From contig JAFABI010000049.1 in assembly GCA_023426125.1 (NCBI GenBank), positions 1 through 64,000 on the forward strand: a stretch of 64,000 bases of DNA, given 5' to 3'. The position numbers and the translations under genes are program-made. Within the stretch, counting starts at the first letter, position 1. Each line of letters starts with the position of its first letter. Shown here piece after piece: positions 52,739-61,335 of this stretch. The DNA comes from Bacillota bacterium. GTDB taxonomy: Bacteria > Bacillota > Clostridia > Acetivibrionales > DTU013. The notes below the pieces were generated by a model that saw only the letters and a program-made list of their open reading frames with translations, was not told the DNA's origin and ran no database searches.

Positions 52739-53686
52739 TTATGCCAAAGCAGCATCAATTTCCTTTATGACATCGCTTGATAGTGAGTATCCCGAAGCTT
52801 TCACATTTTGCACAACCTGTTCCGGTTTGCTTGCTCCGATAAGCGCGCTGGCAACATTATGCTGCCTGAGTACCCATGCTAACGCCAACTGCGACATGGG
52901 TATACCCAATTCATCGGCAACGGTGTTGATTTTTGAAAGCTTTTCAAAGGTACCGTCATTGAGATAGCGTTTGATAAAGGCATTCATCTTATCGTTGGTT
53001 GCACGGCTTCCGGCAGGAAGATCCTTTGGATTCCTGTATTTCCCCGTAAGCATTCCCTGCGCCAACGGAGAGTATACTACCTGGCTGATACCGTTTTTTT
53101 CACTGACGGGAATAACTTCGTTTTCAATTTTGCGATCCAGCATATTATAGAGCGGCTGGTTGACAACGACCCTGTCAAGCAAGTATTTATCCGCAACGCG
53201 CATGGCTTCCTGAAGCTGTGCTGCAGACCATTCGCTGACGCCGGCATATAATATTTTACCCTGGCGGATCAGGTCGTCAAAAGTACGGAGTGTTTCTTCA
53301 ACAGGTGTCTCAACATCGTACCGGTGGCAATAGAGGATGTCTATGTAGTCGACTTTAAGCCTTTTTAAGCTTGCATGCGCCTGCTCAAAAATATGCTTCC
53401 GTGATAAACCGCGGTCGTTAGGTCCGTCTCCCATAGGGAAGAACACCTTGGTAGCCAGAACATAGGAATCCCGCCGATATTTTCCCAGAGCTACCCCCAC
53501 AACCTTTTCAGCTTCGCCTCCGGCATAAACATTGGCTGTGTCGAAAAAATTGATGCCCGATTCATAGGCCTGGTCGATGGTTTTGACGGCCGTATCGTTT
53601 TCCACTGCGTTTCCATAAGTGAGCCAGCTTCCAAGGCTGATTTCACTGACTTTCAAGCCTGTATGCCCTAATCTCCTGTACTGCAT
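52739..53686 (-). CDS. Aldo/keto reductase (Kv-beta/YghZ-like)
   Basis: This 315-aa NADP(H)-dependent reductase has Asp/Tyr in FFDTANVYAGG, Lys in LATKVFF and His in LYCHRYD, plus the cofactor-binding end LIGASKPEQVVQN. The sequence QYRRLGHTGLKVSEISLG at the start is typical of the Kv-channel beta-subunit-like branch, which includes glyceraldehyde-3-phosphate (L-form) and methylglyoxal reductases. ATG at 53686 has AAGGGAGG upstream and is chosen over an upstream in-frame extension. It stands alone and is only distantly like the reductase at 20347. Confidence 0.9.
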   Translation of the reverse strand: MQYRRLGHTGLKVSEISLGSWLTYGNAVENDTAVKTIDQAYESGINFFDTANVYAGGEAEKVVGVALGKYRRDSYVLATKVFFPMGDGPNDRGLSRKHIFEQAHASLKRLKVDYIDILYCHRYDVETPVEETLRTFDDLIRQGKILYAGVSEWSAAQLQEAMRVADKYLLDRVVVNQPLYNMLDRKIENEVIPVSEKNGISQVVYSPLAQGMLTGKYRNPKDLPAGSRATNDKMNAFIKRYLNDGTFEKLSKINTVADELGIPMSQLALAWVLRQHNVASALIGASKPEQVVQNVKASGYSLSSDVIKEIDAALA

Positions 53687-53870
53687 ATATTTACCTCCCT
53701 TGATGATTTGATGGAATTCTCCTGAAATAGTATGATATACCCACACATCCCAGTTAATTCAAATTGTAAACCTTAGCGTTAACTTTAAGTCAATAGGGAA
53801 GTGAAAAAAATGGAAAGTAGATTTTTAACCCTTACACATTTGTTCATAGAGAGTGAAATATATTCTTGAA

Positions 53871-54104
53871 TTACTTGAACATTAACAATTGGCTGGGATC
53901 AACTTCAAGAGCTTTAGCAATTCTGTAAAGGGCAATGACGGATAAACCATAAACAGATGTGCTTTCCAGGTGACTGATGGTTGTATAACTTAAATCTGCT
54001 TTTTCAGCAAGTTCATTTTGGCTGAGGCCTCGCTGCTTCCGAAAAAATTGAATCTTGAATCCTATATTCTTAAGGAATTGGTTTTCATCTTCCGATGAAA
54101 AGAT
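53871..54104 (-). pseudogene. XRE-type helix-turn-helix regulator lacking a proper start
   Basis: The frame encodes a clean Cro/CI-type domain: QRGLSQNELAEKADLSYT, TISHLEST, then LYRIAKALEVDPSQLL. No ATG, GTG or TTG lies upstream of the domain in this frame. An ATG with GGAAG ahead of it exists in a neighbouring frame (about 54089), but that frame stops after eight codons, which suggests a single-base frameshift. The piece begins directly after the mtaC terminator. It is either a broken regulator or one using a rare start codon. Confidence 0.6.
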
Positions 54105-54139
54105 TTACAGCCTGCCCCCGGAAGAGCAGGCTGTAGATT
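54105..54139 (-). terminator. Terminator of the mtaB-mtaC operon
   Basis: On the minus strand TACAGCCTGC pairs with GCAGGCTGTA around a 10-nt loop and is followed by AATCTTTTC. Confidence 0.8.
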
Positions 54140-54171
54140 AATACAATGCAATCGCGGTATCATCCCGGTTT

Positions 54172-54810
54172 CTACTTTTCTAAAGCAAACTGTTTTGCAA
54201 CTTCAGCGGCAGTCGCTGCATCAGGGGTATACGCGTCGGCACCGATTTTGTTTGCAAAGTCCGCTGTTACCGGAGCTCCTCCGACCATTACCTTGACTTT
54301 TTCCCTGAGCCCGGCCGCCTTCAAGGCATGAATCACGTTTCTCTGCTCGGACATCGTGGTGGTAAGCAGTGCTGAAAGAGCCAGCACGGCAGGTTGATGC
54401 TCTTTTACTGCCTGGATGAATTTGTCCTCTGACACATCGATTCCGACATCAATCACTTCCAAACCTGCTCCAATCATCATCATGCCTACCAGATTTTTGC
54501 CGATATCGTGAAGATCACCTTTTACAGTACCCAGGACAACCTTTCCAGCAGGTTCGACTCCACTTTCCGCCAGCTTTGGCTTTAATATGTCCAAACCGGC
54601 GTGCATGGCACGTGCAGCAATGAGTACGTCCGGCACATAGACTTCATTGACTTTGAATTTTCTACCGATAATGGCCATTCCCATCAGCAGGCCTTCGTTC
54701 AATATTCTTTCGGGAGTGATTCCCGCATCCAAAGCTTCCTGGGTTTTTGCACTCACGACTTTAAAACTGCCTCTTTGCAATGCCTCACAAATATCAAACA
54801 GCAATCCCAT
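54172..54810 (-). CDS. mtaC: Methanol corrinoid protein
   Basis: This 212-aa protein has an N-terminal helical cap (about 1-85) and a B12-binding Rossmann domain with the base-off histidine motif GDLHDIGKNLV and the downstream SALLTTTM and VGGAPV segments. It carries the methyl group from MtaB. ATG at 54810 has AGGAG 7 nt upstream; an in-frame GTG three codons earlier overlaps that site. It lies 11 nt after mtaB, so the two are co-transcribed. Related corrinoid proteins serve methylamine systems; adjacency to an MtaB-type enzyme decides the assignment. Confidence 0.9.
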   Translation of the reverse strand: MGLLFDICEALQRGSFKVVSAKTQEALDAGITPERILNEGLLMGMAIIGRKFKVNEVYVPDVLIAARAMHAGLDILKPKLAESGVEPAGKVVLGTVKGDLHDIGKNLVGMMMIGAGLEVIDVGIDVSEDKFIQAVKEHQPAVLALSALLTTTMSEQRNVIHALKAAGLREKVKVMVGGAPVTADFANKIGADAYTPDAATAAEVAKQFALEK

Positions 54811-54821
54811 TTTCAACACTC

Positions 54822-56207
54822 CTATAAATCATATTTTTGAGGTACGAATTTTTCCGACGCATTTTCTTCAACCATTTGGCGGATGAATTCCTGCTCATCC
54901 TGGGGAATTGCTTCAATCTGGCTTTCCATGGTATCCAGCCAGGACAATTCCCTTTCTTCGACGAGTACTCTCTTATGGGCAACCGCCTTTCTAAGCTCAT
55001 CGATGGTTGCAAGAGCCGCCGCCTTTGTCCTGTTAAAGTGACCGGTTTCCTTAAGGATTTCCTGTGAAATACTCAGCACCACATCCGGTCTTAAAACATA
55101 AGCTTGCGGGTCAAAACGGCTGTCGGAATCGGTAAGCAGGTCTCTCAACAATAATGCCTGTTCCTTTCCTCTTGCCGAAGCTTCATTCATAAGTCTGCAA
55201 TCATAAATCAGCTGCTCCATGGATACCGTTGGCGCCATACCGCCCAGCAGCTTGATATTCTGTATCGACTCATTGCTCCACAGGTCGGCGACAGCTGCGG
55301 CGATGTTTCCAAGGGGGCTTAAATGGGCGCATGCGCTTGACTTTCCTTCCATTGCAATGGGGGTCCCGGTAATGGCTTTCACATAGACGCCTTCATAGCC
55401 GCAATCCTTATGGGGTCCGACAGCGCCTTCCTCAATAGCTACAAGGCTTCTGACGGCAGACATGACTCTGACAACCGCGGAAAATACCTTGGGGACATAT
55501 CCCCTGTCGGCCAGAACCATTGCAGTATTCGCAAATCCGCAGGCAGTATCGCCGGACGCTATGCTGCCGGTTTTGCCGGCGATGTCAGCAATAGCGCTCC
55601 ACAGCCTGGACATATCTCTTGCGCCTAAAACGCCGAGAGCAAAGAGAGATTTTGTGATTTCACAAAACATAATGGCATCGTCATGGATGTCTTTGCCGCC
55701 GATGGACTCGATGGCCAGGAAATCCGCCCCTTCCTTCGCGCAGCCTTCAAAGGTTTCAAGGATGGATTCCCAATGCCTGCCCTTCCACATGTGGATGGAT
55801 TCCCTGTCTTCGCGGATATCGACGGGAGTCGCTCTCAAAGCACTCTTTAAGCCGTATTTTTGCTCATACTCATACATGACATTCCGGACGGTTTTGATAA
55901 CTTCAATACCCCATTCCGGATGATAGGTGGTTGGGGGAAGGAGCTCAATTTCTGCGACAAAGCCGGGCGCATACAGCTCCCGTGCCCTTTTGGCCGCGTC
56001 TTCCATGATGCCCTTATATTGCTGCAAAACCTCCGGCATCGTCTCCTTGGTGATTAGCATGGTGGGTAGAGTAAAATTGAGTTCAGGAAAAATCTGTCCG
56101 CCGCCGATCAAAAGGCCGTTTTTGCATCCGACCGGATGGACGGAGGAGCCGTAAATAAAATCATTGACATTTTTGTAGGATAATTCATTAAAAATTTTTT
56201 TTGACAT
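54822..56207 (-). CDS. mtaB: Methanol:corrinoid methyltransferase
   Basis: This 461-aa zinc enzyme activates methanol and methylates the Co(I) corrinoid on MtaC. The start SKKIFNELSYKNVNDFIYG and GGGQIFPELNFTLP are characteristic of MtaB; the likely zinc ligands are Glu in FLAIESIGGKD and the cysteines in SGDTACGF and GPHKDCGYEG. ATG at 56207 has AAGGAGAG upstream and is preferred to an extended start. No MtaA follows; in acetogens a different methyltransferase passes the group to tetrahydrofolate. Methanol released from pectin is a likely source. Confidence 0.92.
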   Translation of the reverse strand: MSKKIFNELSYKNVNDFIYGSSVHPVGCKNGLLIGGGQIFPELNFTLPTMLITKETMPEVLQQYKGIMEDAAKRARELYAPGFVAEIELLPPTTYHPEWGIEVIKTVRNVMYEYEQKYGLKSALRATPVDIREDRESIHMWKGRHWESILETFEGCAKEGADFLAIESIGGKDIHDDAIMFCEITKSLFALGVLGARDMSRLWSAIADIAGKTGSIASGDTACGFANTAMVLADRGYVPKVFSAVVRVMSAVRSLVAIEEGAVGPHKDCGYEGVYVKAITGTPIAMEGKSSACAHLSPLGNIAAAVADLWSNESIQNIKLLGGMAPTVSMEQLIYDCRLMNEASARGKEQALLLRDLLTDSDSRFDPQAYVLRPDVVLSISQEILKETGHFNRTKAAALATIDELRKAVAHKRVLVEERELSWLDTMESQIEAIPQDEQEFIRQMVEENASEKFVPQKYDL

Positions 56208-56603
56208 AAAAGCTCTCCTTTTAAATTTTTTTAACAAAAATGGCCGCAAAAACCCTTCCTGCTTAATAGGGTCTTCGTGACCGCCGTTATGCTTTTATTT
56301 TACACGCATTCCGCGATTTGTTTGGTAAAAGCTTATCGTTTCTTGTACATATTTATCAACCATAGTAAACAAATAAAAATAGTCGTAATTATCAAAAGAA
56401 ATTACAAACAAATTGTTTAAGAAATTAATTTGTTAAATGAATTGATAAGAATTGAAGCTGCATATAATTAAACGGAGGCGAGGATGAAGGCGTAATGGAA
56501 GAAATTTCAGACTGGAAGTACTGAGTAAAAATACCCTTTAAATAAAACCGTATCTAATAAGATCAAATTCAAAAAATCCGGGAACGTCCGGTCTTTCTTT
56601 TGG
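56208..56603. other. AT-rich divergent region between mtaB and the hydrogenase operon
   Basis: These 396 nt are very AT-rich from 56330 to 56460 and must hold the mtaB promoter, but no hexamer pair with good spacing was convincing. A short palindrome AAACAAATTGTTT lies near 56406. The start-proximal part holds a small ACCCT/AGGGT hairpin in the mtaB leader. No gene was recognised. Confidence 0.5.
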
Positions 56604-56655
56604 TTGCTGCAAAATCTTGAACGCGGTATAATTTACATTGATAAATATTTAACAA
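56604..56655 (+). promoter_or_regulatory. Hydrogenase promoter with Rex-like operator
   Basis: A -35 TTGCTG (56604-56609) lies 17 nt before a perfect -10 TATAAT (56627-56632). Five nt later comes TTGATAA-ATAT-TTAACAA (56638-56655), one mismatch from the Rex consensus TTGTTAA-n4-TTAACAA and placed over the likely transcription start. Rex represses NADH-consuming fermentation genes when NADH/NAD+ is low, which fits this NAD-linked hydrogenase. Confidence 0.7.
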
Positions 56656-56705
56656 ATAAATTTTCATGTATACAATATACAATAACGCGAGGTGTTTTAA
56701 TAGCT

Positions 56706-57194
56706 ATGGATAGCCAGTATTCCGACATCGACCGGATCCTGACAAGATATCAAAATAAAAAGTCCTCCTTGATCGCCGTGCTGCAGGAAATCCAGAATAC
56801 GTATAATTATTTGCCGGAGGATATGCTTGAATACGTATCAAGGAAAATGGAAGTAACGCCGTCCAAGATCTTCAGCGTCGCTACTTTTTATGAGAATTTC
56901 TCTCTTGAGCCCAAAGGCAAACACATTATAAAGATCTGTGACGGGACGGCCTGCCACGTAAGAAAGTCCATACAGATTTTAAATGCCTTGAGAAAAGAGC
57001 TTGGCTTGAGCGAAAAAAAACATTCCACCGACGACATGCTGTTTACCCTTGAAACGGTATCCTGCCTTGGGGCATGTGGTCTGGCCCCTGTCATTACCAT
57101 TGACGACAAGGTATATGCAAAGATGACGCCGGAATCGGCAATTGACGTAATAAACCGGATGAGAAAGGAGAATTCGGATGAAAATCAGGGATAA
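56706..57194 (+). CDS. Trimeric [FeFe] hydrogenase subunit, NuoE-like (HydC-type)
   Basis: This 162-aa protein of the 24-kDa NuoE family has a helical N-terminus (SLIAVLQEIQNTYNYLPEDM) and a thioredoxin-like [2Fe-2S] domain with cysteines in CDGTACHVR and VSCLGACGLAP. It passes electrons between the NuoF-like subunit and HydA. ATG at 56706 lies 11 nt after GAGGTG; the open frame continues upstream through the promoter, so longer starts were rejected. It overlaps the next gene by 17 nt. Confidence 0.92.
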   Translation: MDSQYSDIDRILTRYQNKKSSLIAVLQEIQNTYNYLPEDMLEYVSRKMEVTPSKIFSVATFYENFSLEPKGKHIIKICDGTACHVRKSIQILNALRKELGLSEKKHSTDDMLFTLETVSCLGACGLAPVITIDDKVYAKMTPESAIDVINRMRKENSDENQG

Positions 57195-59049
57195 AAAAGA
57201 ATTTGAAGAATTCTCCGCGAGAGCTTCCGCATCCATGGAAAAGCAAAAGAAAAAGGTGCTGGTATGCGCCGGAACAGGCTGTGTGGCGGGAGGCTCCAGG
57301 GAAATCTTCAACACAATCAAGGAAATGGTAGAAGAAAGAGGGCTGCTGGTAGATCTTGAGATGCAAGCCGAAAAAGAGGGGATCGGAGTCAAAAAGAGCG
57401 GCTGCCACGGTTTTTGTGAAATGGGGCCGCTGATTCGGATCGAACCGTCGAATTATTTGTATGTAAAGGTATCCATCGACGATTGCAAAGAAATTGTGGA
57501 AATGACACTGATGGGGGATAAGCCGGTTGAGAGGCTGCTGTACGGCTTTGAAGGGAGAACCTATGCCACCCGGGAAGAAATCCCTTTCTATAAGAAGCAG
57601 ACGAGAAGAGTGCTTGATCACTGCGGAAGCATCGATGCGGAATCTTTAAAGGAATACGTCGCCAAAGGAGGGTACGGGGCTTTTGTGAAAGTCCTGTCGG
57701 AGATGACGCCGCAGCAGGTATGCAAAACCGTGTCCGATTCAGGCCTCCGGGGCAGAGGAGGCGGCGGCTACCCGGCGGGTAGGAAGTGGCAGCAGGTGCT
57801 GGAGCAGCAAAGCCACATCAAGTATGTGGTATGCAACGGTGATGAAGGGGACCCAGGGGCATTCATGGATAGAAGCGTTATGGAGGGCGATCCGCACCGT
57901 GTGGTGGAAGGCATGCTGATTGCCGGATTTGCAACAAAAAGCTCCGACGGCTACATCTATGTGCGGGCGGAATATCCCCTGGCCGTTGAAAGGCTCGGTA
58001 TTGCCATTGAGGACGCGAGAAAATACGGCTTGCTGGGTGAAAACATCCTGAACTCCGGTTTTTCCTTTGACATTCAAATCAATAAGGGGGCGGGGGCCTT
58101 TGTCTGCGGTGAGGGAAGCGCGCTTACCGCCTCCATTGAGGGCGAGCGGGGAATGCCGAGGGTCAAGCCGCCGAGAACGGTTGAAAAAGGCCTCTGGGAA
58201 AAGCCTACCGTCCTGAACAATGTGGAGACCTTTGCCAATGTCCCTCTGATCCTGAAATCCGGCAGCGACTGGTACAAAGCCGTTGGTACCGCGAAAAGTC
58301 CGGGGACCAAAGCTTTCGCCCTGACAGGCAATGTCAATAATACCGGCCTCATTGAAGTGCCTATGGGTACGGCGCTCAAGGAGATTATCTTTGATATCGG
58401 CGGAGGAATCAGGGAGGGTAAAAAATTTAAAGCGGTACAGATCGGCGGGCCCTCCGGGGGATGCCTGACAGAGGAGCATATGGACCTTCCCCTGGACTTC
58501 GATTCCTTGAAAGGCGTCGGCGCCATGATAGGCTCGGGCGGGCTTGTGGCAATGGATGAAGACACCTGCATGGTTGAAGTGGCGAGATATTTTATGAATT
58601 TTACGCAGAACGAATCCTGCGGCAAGTGTGTTCCCTGCAGGGAAGGTACGAAGAGGATGCTGGAAATCCTTGAAAGGATTGTTGCGGGAAAAGGAGCAGC
58701 AGAGGATCTTGACATGCTCGAGGAGCTGGCTGACACCATCAGCAGCACTGCTTTGTGCGGTCTCGGGAAGAGCGCGGCAAGCCCTGTAATCAGTACGTTG
58801 AAATACTTCAGGGATGAATATCTGGCCCACGTCATTGATAAAAAATGTCCCACCCATACCTGCAAGGCGCTGAACTCCATTGTAATCAGGGAGAAGCTTT
58901 GCAAAGGCTGCGGCAGGTGTGCAAGGGTATGCCCTGCAGGGGCGATTGAAGGCAAAGTGAAGCAGCCGTATAAGATCAGACAGAGCATGTGTGTCAAGTG
59001 CGGCGCATGTATAGAGGCCTGTACATTTTTGGCGATAGAGGAGGAATAG
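57178..59049 (+). CDS. Trimeric [FeFe] hydrogenase subunit, NuoF-like (HydB-type)
   Basis: This 623-aa flavo-iron-sulfur protein has an N-terminal thioredoxin-like [2Fe-2S] domain (CAGTGCVAGG), an FMN/NADH-binding core (GRGGGGYPAGRKW, about 190; GDEGDPGAFMDR), an SLBB domain, the 4Fe-4S motif ESCGKCVPCREGTKRM and a C-terminal double ferredoxin (CKGCGRCARVCP, CVKCGACIEAC). It oxidises or reduces NAD(H) and is the site of electron branching in bifurcating hydrogenases. The ATG has AAGGAG upstream inside the NuoE-like gene. Length and domain order match HydB of HydABC complexes. Confidence 0.94.
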   Translation: MKIRDKKEFEEFSARASASMEKQKKKVLVCAGTGCVAGGSREIFNTIKEMVEERGLLVDLEMQAEKEGIGVKKSGCHGFCEMGPLIRIEPSNYLYVKVSIDDCKEIVEMTLMGDKPVERLLYGFEGRTYATREEIPFYKKQTRRVLDHCGSIDAESLKEYVAKGGYGAFVKVLSEMTPQQVCKTVSDSGLRGRGGGGYPAGRKWQQVLEQQSHIKYVVCNGDEGDPGAFMDRSVMEGDPHRVVEGMLIAGFATKSSDGYIYVRAEYPLAVERLGIAIEDARKYGLLGENILNSGFSFDIQINKGAGAFVCGEGSALTASIEGERGMPRVKPPRTVEKGLWEKPTVLNNVETFANVPLILKSGSDWYKAVGTAKSPGTKAFALTGNVNNTGLIEVPMGTALKEIIFDIGGGIREGKKFKAVQIGGPSGGCLTEEHMDLPLDFDSLKGVGAMIGSGGLVAMDEDTCMVEVARYFMNFTQNESCGKCVPCREGTKRMLEILERIVAGKGAAEDLDMLEELADTISSTALCGLGKSAASPVISTLKYFRDEYLAHVIDKKCPTHTCKALNSIVIREKLCKGCGRCARVCPAGAIEGKVKQPYKIRQSMCVKCGACIEACTFLAIEEE

Positions 59050-59053
59050 CGCG

Positions 59054-60739
59054 ATGGGAAGCATGTGGATAGACGGGCAGAGAGTGGAGCTCAACGGTGA
59101 AAAAAATTTGTTGGAGGTCATCCGGAAATGCGGCATCGACCTGCCGACCTTTTGCTACCATTCCGAGCTGAGTGTTTACGGGGCCTGCAGGATGTGCATG
59201 GTTGAGGATCAGTGGGGCGGAACGGTTGCTTCCTGCTCCACACCTCCCAAAGACGGGATGGAGATCCATACAAATACTGCCAGGCTTAAAAAACACAGGA
59301 AACTGATACTTGAGCTAATTCTCTCAAACCATGACAGGGACTGCACCGTCTGTGAGAAAAACGGAAGGTGCAGGCTGCAGGAGTTGGCTATACGCCTCGG
59401 AGTTAGAAAGGTGAGGTTTGAGGGGGAAAAGAAAGAGCTGCCGATAGACAACAGCAGCGCGTCCATTGTAAGAAATCCCAACAAGTGCATTATGTGCGGC
59501 GACTGTGTCCGAATGTGCGAGGAGGTCCAGGGGGTCGGGGTTTTGGGTTTTGCATACAGGGGCTCTAAAATGCGCATAACAACCGCCTTCAATAAAGACC
59601 TCGACAGGGTGGACTGCGTCAACTGCGGACAGTGCAGGACAGTCTGCCCGACAGGAGCGCTGGTTATTAAAAAGGATATGGATAGAGCCTGGGCTGCGCT
59701 GCATGACAAAAGCAAGCGTGTCACAGCCCAGATTGCTCCGGCGGTCAGAGTCGCCATTGGCGAGGAGTTCGGGATGAAAGCAGGAGAGATTACCCTGGGG
59801 AAGCTTGTGGCGGCTCTGCGGAAAATGGGCTTTGATCAGGTATATGATACCGCGTTGGGGGCGGATTTGACTGTTATGGAGGAAAGTGCGGAATTCCGGG
59901 AGCGGTTGGATTCCAAAAGCCAATTGCCGCTTTTCACCTCGTGCTGTCCGGCATGGGTCAAATATCTGGAGCAGAAGTATCCGGAGCTTGCCGGGAATCT
60001 CTCCTCCTGCCGCTCGCCCCAGCAGATGTTCGGAGCGGTGATAAAAGAGCAGTTCAAAAACCTGAAGGAGGTGGACGGAAGGCAGACTGTGGTGATAGCC
60101 GTTATGCCCTGCACGGCGAAGAAATATGAAGCAGCGAGGCCGGAAAACTTTCGAAACGGCGAATACGATGTCGATATGGTCATCACCACCCAGGAGCTGG
60201 CAATGATGATTAAGGAGATGGGGATCGTGTTTAACGAGCTGGAGGAGGAAGCGCTGGATATGCCCTTCGGTCTGGCCAGCGGAGCCGGAGTTATTTTCGG
60301 TGTAAGCGGCGGCGTGGCGGAGGCCGTATTAAGGCACTGCTATTCCGATAAGTCGGCTTCAAGCCTTAAGAATCTTGCCTTCACAGGTGTAAGAGGCATG
60401 CAGGGAGTCAAGGAGGCGGAAGTGGACGTAAACGGTAAAATCCTTCGGGTTGCTGTCGTCCATGGCCTGAAAAATGCGGATACCCTCATGAAATCCATAA
60501 AGAGCGGAGAAAAAGCATATGACTTCGTTGAAGTCATGGCATGCCCCGGAGGCTGTATCGGCGGGGCAGGACAGCCTATTCCCCGGTCGCCGGGCGATAA
60601 AAGGCAAAGGGCAAAAGGGATATACAATGCCGACAGCGCATCGGCCATCAAAAGATCGGAAGAAAACCCTGCGATTATTGCACTGTATAACGGCATCCTG
60701 GGAAGAAACCATGAGCTGCTCCATCGAAGCGGGAAATAG
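59054..60739 (+). CDS. hydA: [FeFe] hydrogenase catalytic subunit (HydA-type)
   Basis: This 561-aa enzyme interconverts protons and H2. It has an N-terminal [2Fe-2S] domain (Cys34, 45, 48, 61), a His-ligated cluster (His93, Cys97, 100, 106), two 4Fe-4S clusters (Cys145-155 and Cys188-198) and the H-cluster motifs TSCCPAW (295-301; the first Cys is the proton relay), MPCTAKKYE (351-359) and CPGGCIGGAGQP (497-508). The gene starts 4 nt after the NuoF-like stop. Domain order and neighbours place it in NAD-linked, probably electron-bifurcating, trimeric hydrogenases (group A3-like). Confidence 0.95.
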   Translation: MGSMWIDGQRVELNGEKNLLEVIRKCGIDLPTFCYHSELSVYGACRMCMVEDQWGGTVASCSTPPKDGMEIHTNTARLKKHRKLILELILSNHDRDCTVCEKNGRCRLQELAIRLGVRKVRFEGEKKELPIDNSSASIVRNPNKCIMCGDCVRMCEEVQGVGVLGFAYRGSKMRITTAFNKDLDRVDCVNCGQCRTVCPTGALVIKKDMDRAWAALHDKSKRVTAQIAPAVRVAIGEEFGMKAGEITLGKLVAALRKMGFDQVYDTALGADLTVMEESAEFRERLDSKSQLPLFTSCCPAWVKYLEQKYPELAGNLSSCRSPQQMFGAVIKEQFKNLKEVDGRQTVVIAVMPCTAKKYEAARPENFRNGEYDVDMVITTQELAMMIKEMGIVFNELEEEALDMPFGLASGAGVIFGVSGGVAEAVLRHCYSDKSASSLKNLAFTGVRGMQGVKEAEVDVNGKILRVAVVHGLKNADTLMKSIKSGEKAYDFVEVMACPGGCIGGAGQPIPRSPGDKRQRAKGIYNADSASAIKRSEENPAIIALYNGILGRNHELLHRSGK

Positions 60740-60751
60740 GAGGTGGTCGAG

Positions 60752-61006
60752 CTGTTAAACATTTTTGTATGTGTTGGCAGTGCCTGTCATTTAAAGGGCT
60801 CTTACAACGTTATCCATCAACTGCAGCAGATGATTGAAGAAAGGCAGCTGGGGGACAGGGTTGAGGTAAAAGCGGCGCTGTGCCTTGGCAAGTGCACAAG
60901 CGCGGTATCTGCCAGGGTAAATGGCGGCGAAGTGGTAACCTTGTCGAAGGGAAACGTTCGCAGCTTCTTTGAAAATGATGTAATGAAAAAGTTGAAGGGC
61001 CAGTGA
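60752..61006 (+). CDS. Small thioredoxin-like [2Fe-2S] protein with probable CTG start
   Basis: This 84-aa protein has CVGSACHLKGS and ALCLGKCTSA, the four-Cys pattern of stand-alone NuoE C-terminal-like ferredoxins. It is a close paralogue of the protein at 61496-61747. AGGAGG (60738-60743) lies 8 nt before CTG 60752, and alignment with the ATG-started paralogue puts the start at exactly that codon; the only other candidate, GTG 60743, overlaps the ribosome site. It may carry electrons to or from the hydrogenase. The stop lies 27 nt before the next gene. Confidence 0.8.
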   Translation: MLNIFVCVGSACHLKGSYNVIHQLQQMIEERQLGDRVEVKAALCLGKCTSAVSARVNGGEVVTLSKGNVRSFFENDVMKKLKGQ

Positions 61007-61033
61007 GCATAGAATAAAGGAGAGGGTGGGATT

Positions 61034-61306
61034 ATGATTCATTGCGAATACTGCGACTACTATCGGGATATGGTCGGGAACGACTTTGCGGAAACCAGGA
61101 CAAAGGCGTTTTGTTCCTTTGCGGGAGTAATGCTTGATGCGGATGCGGAAAGGCCGGATCGTGAATATCCCTGCAAGGATATGACCTACCAGGAATGTCG
61201 GAACAGGGAAAGAGCACCGGTTAGCACCTGGAAGCTAAAGGCCGAACACTGGAAATTCGCATACAGAAGCAGGCATCCGGCTGCCGAAAGAAGCAAGTCT
61301 GCATAA
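61034..61306 (+). CDS. Small Cys-rich protein of the hydrogenase operon, function unknown
   Basis: This 90-aa protein has cysteines at 4, 7, 27, 47 and 55 (CEYCDYY, FCSFAG, YPCKDM, QECRN) in its first 56 residues and a basic tail. They could bind zinc or an Fe-S cluster. No family was recognised. GGAGAGGG precedes the ATG. It is the last gene before the operon's hairpin, which suggests a role in hydrogenase assembly or control, but nothing in the sequence proves this. Confidence 0.75.
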   Translation: MIHCEYCDYYRDMVGNDFAETRTKAFCSFAGVMLDADAERPDREYPCKDMTYQECRNRERAPVSTWKLKAEHWKFAYRSRHPAAERSKSA

Positions 61307-61335
61307 AGCAGGGGCGCGCATTGAGCGGCCGAATG

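Noticed and set aside
56400..56450. A Rex site for mtaB near TTGTTTAAG and TTGTTAAATG
   Set aside because: Only single half-sites fit; the facing TTAACAA half at the right spacing is absent.
56604..56705. An extended N-terminus of the NuoE-like subunit from 56604
   Set aside because: The extension would be encoded by the promoter and Rex-like site; family members start near the ATG at 56706.
57739..59136. A 465-aa open frame on the minus strand across the hydrogenase NuoF-like gene
   Set aside because: It is antisense to a gene with clear FMN, NADH and Fe-S motifs, has no recognisable domain and no ribosome site; long antisense frames are common in this codon usage.
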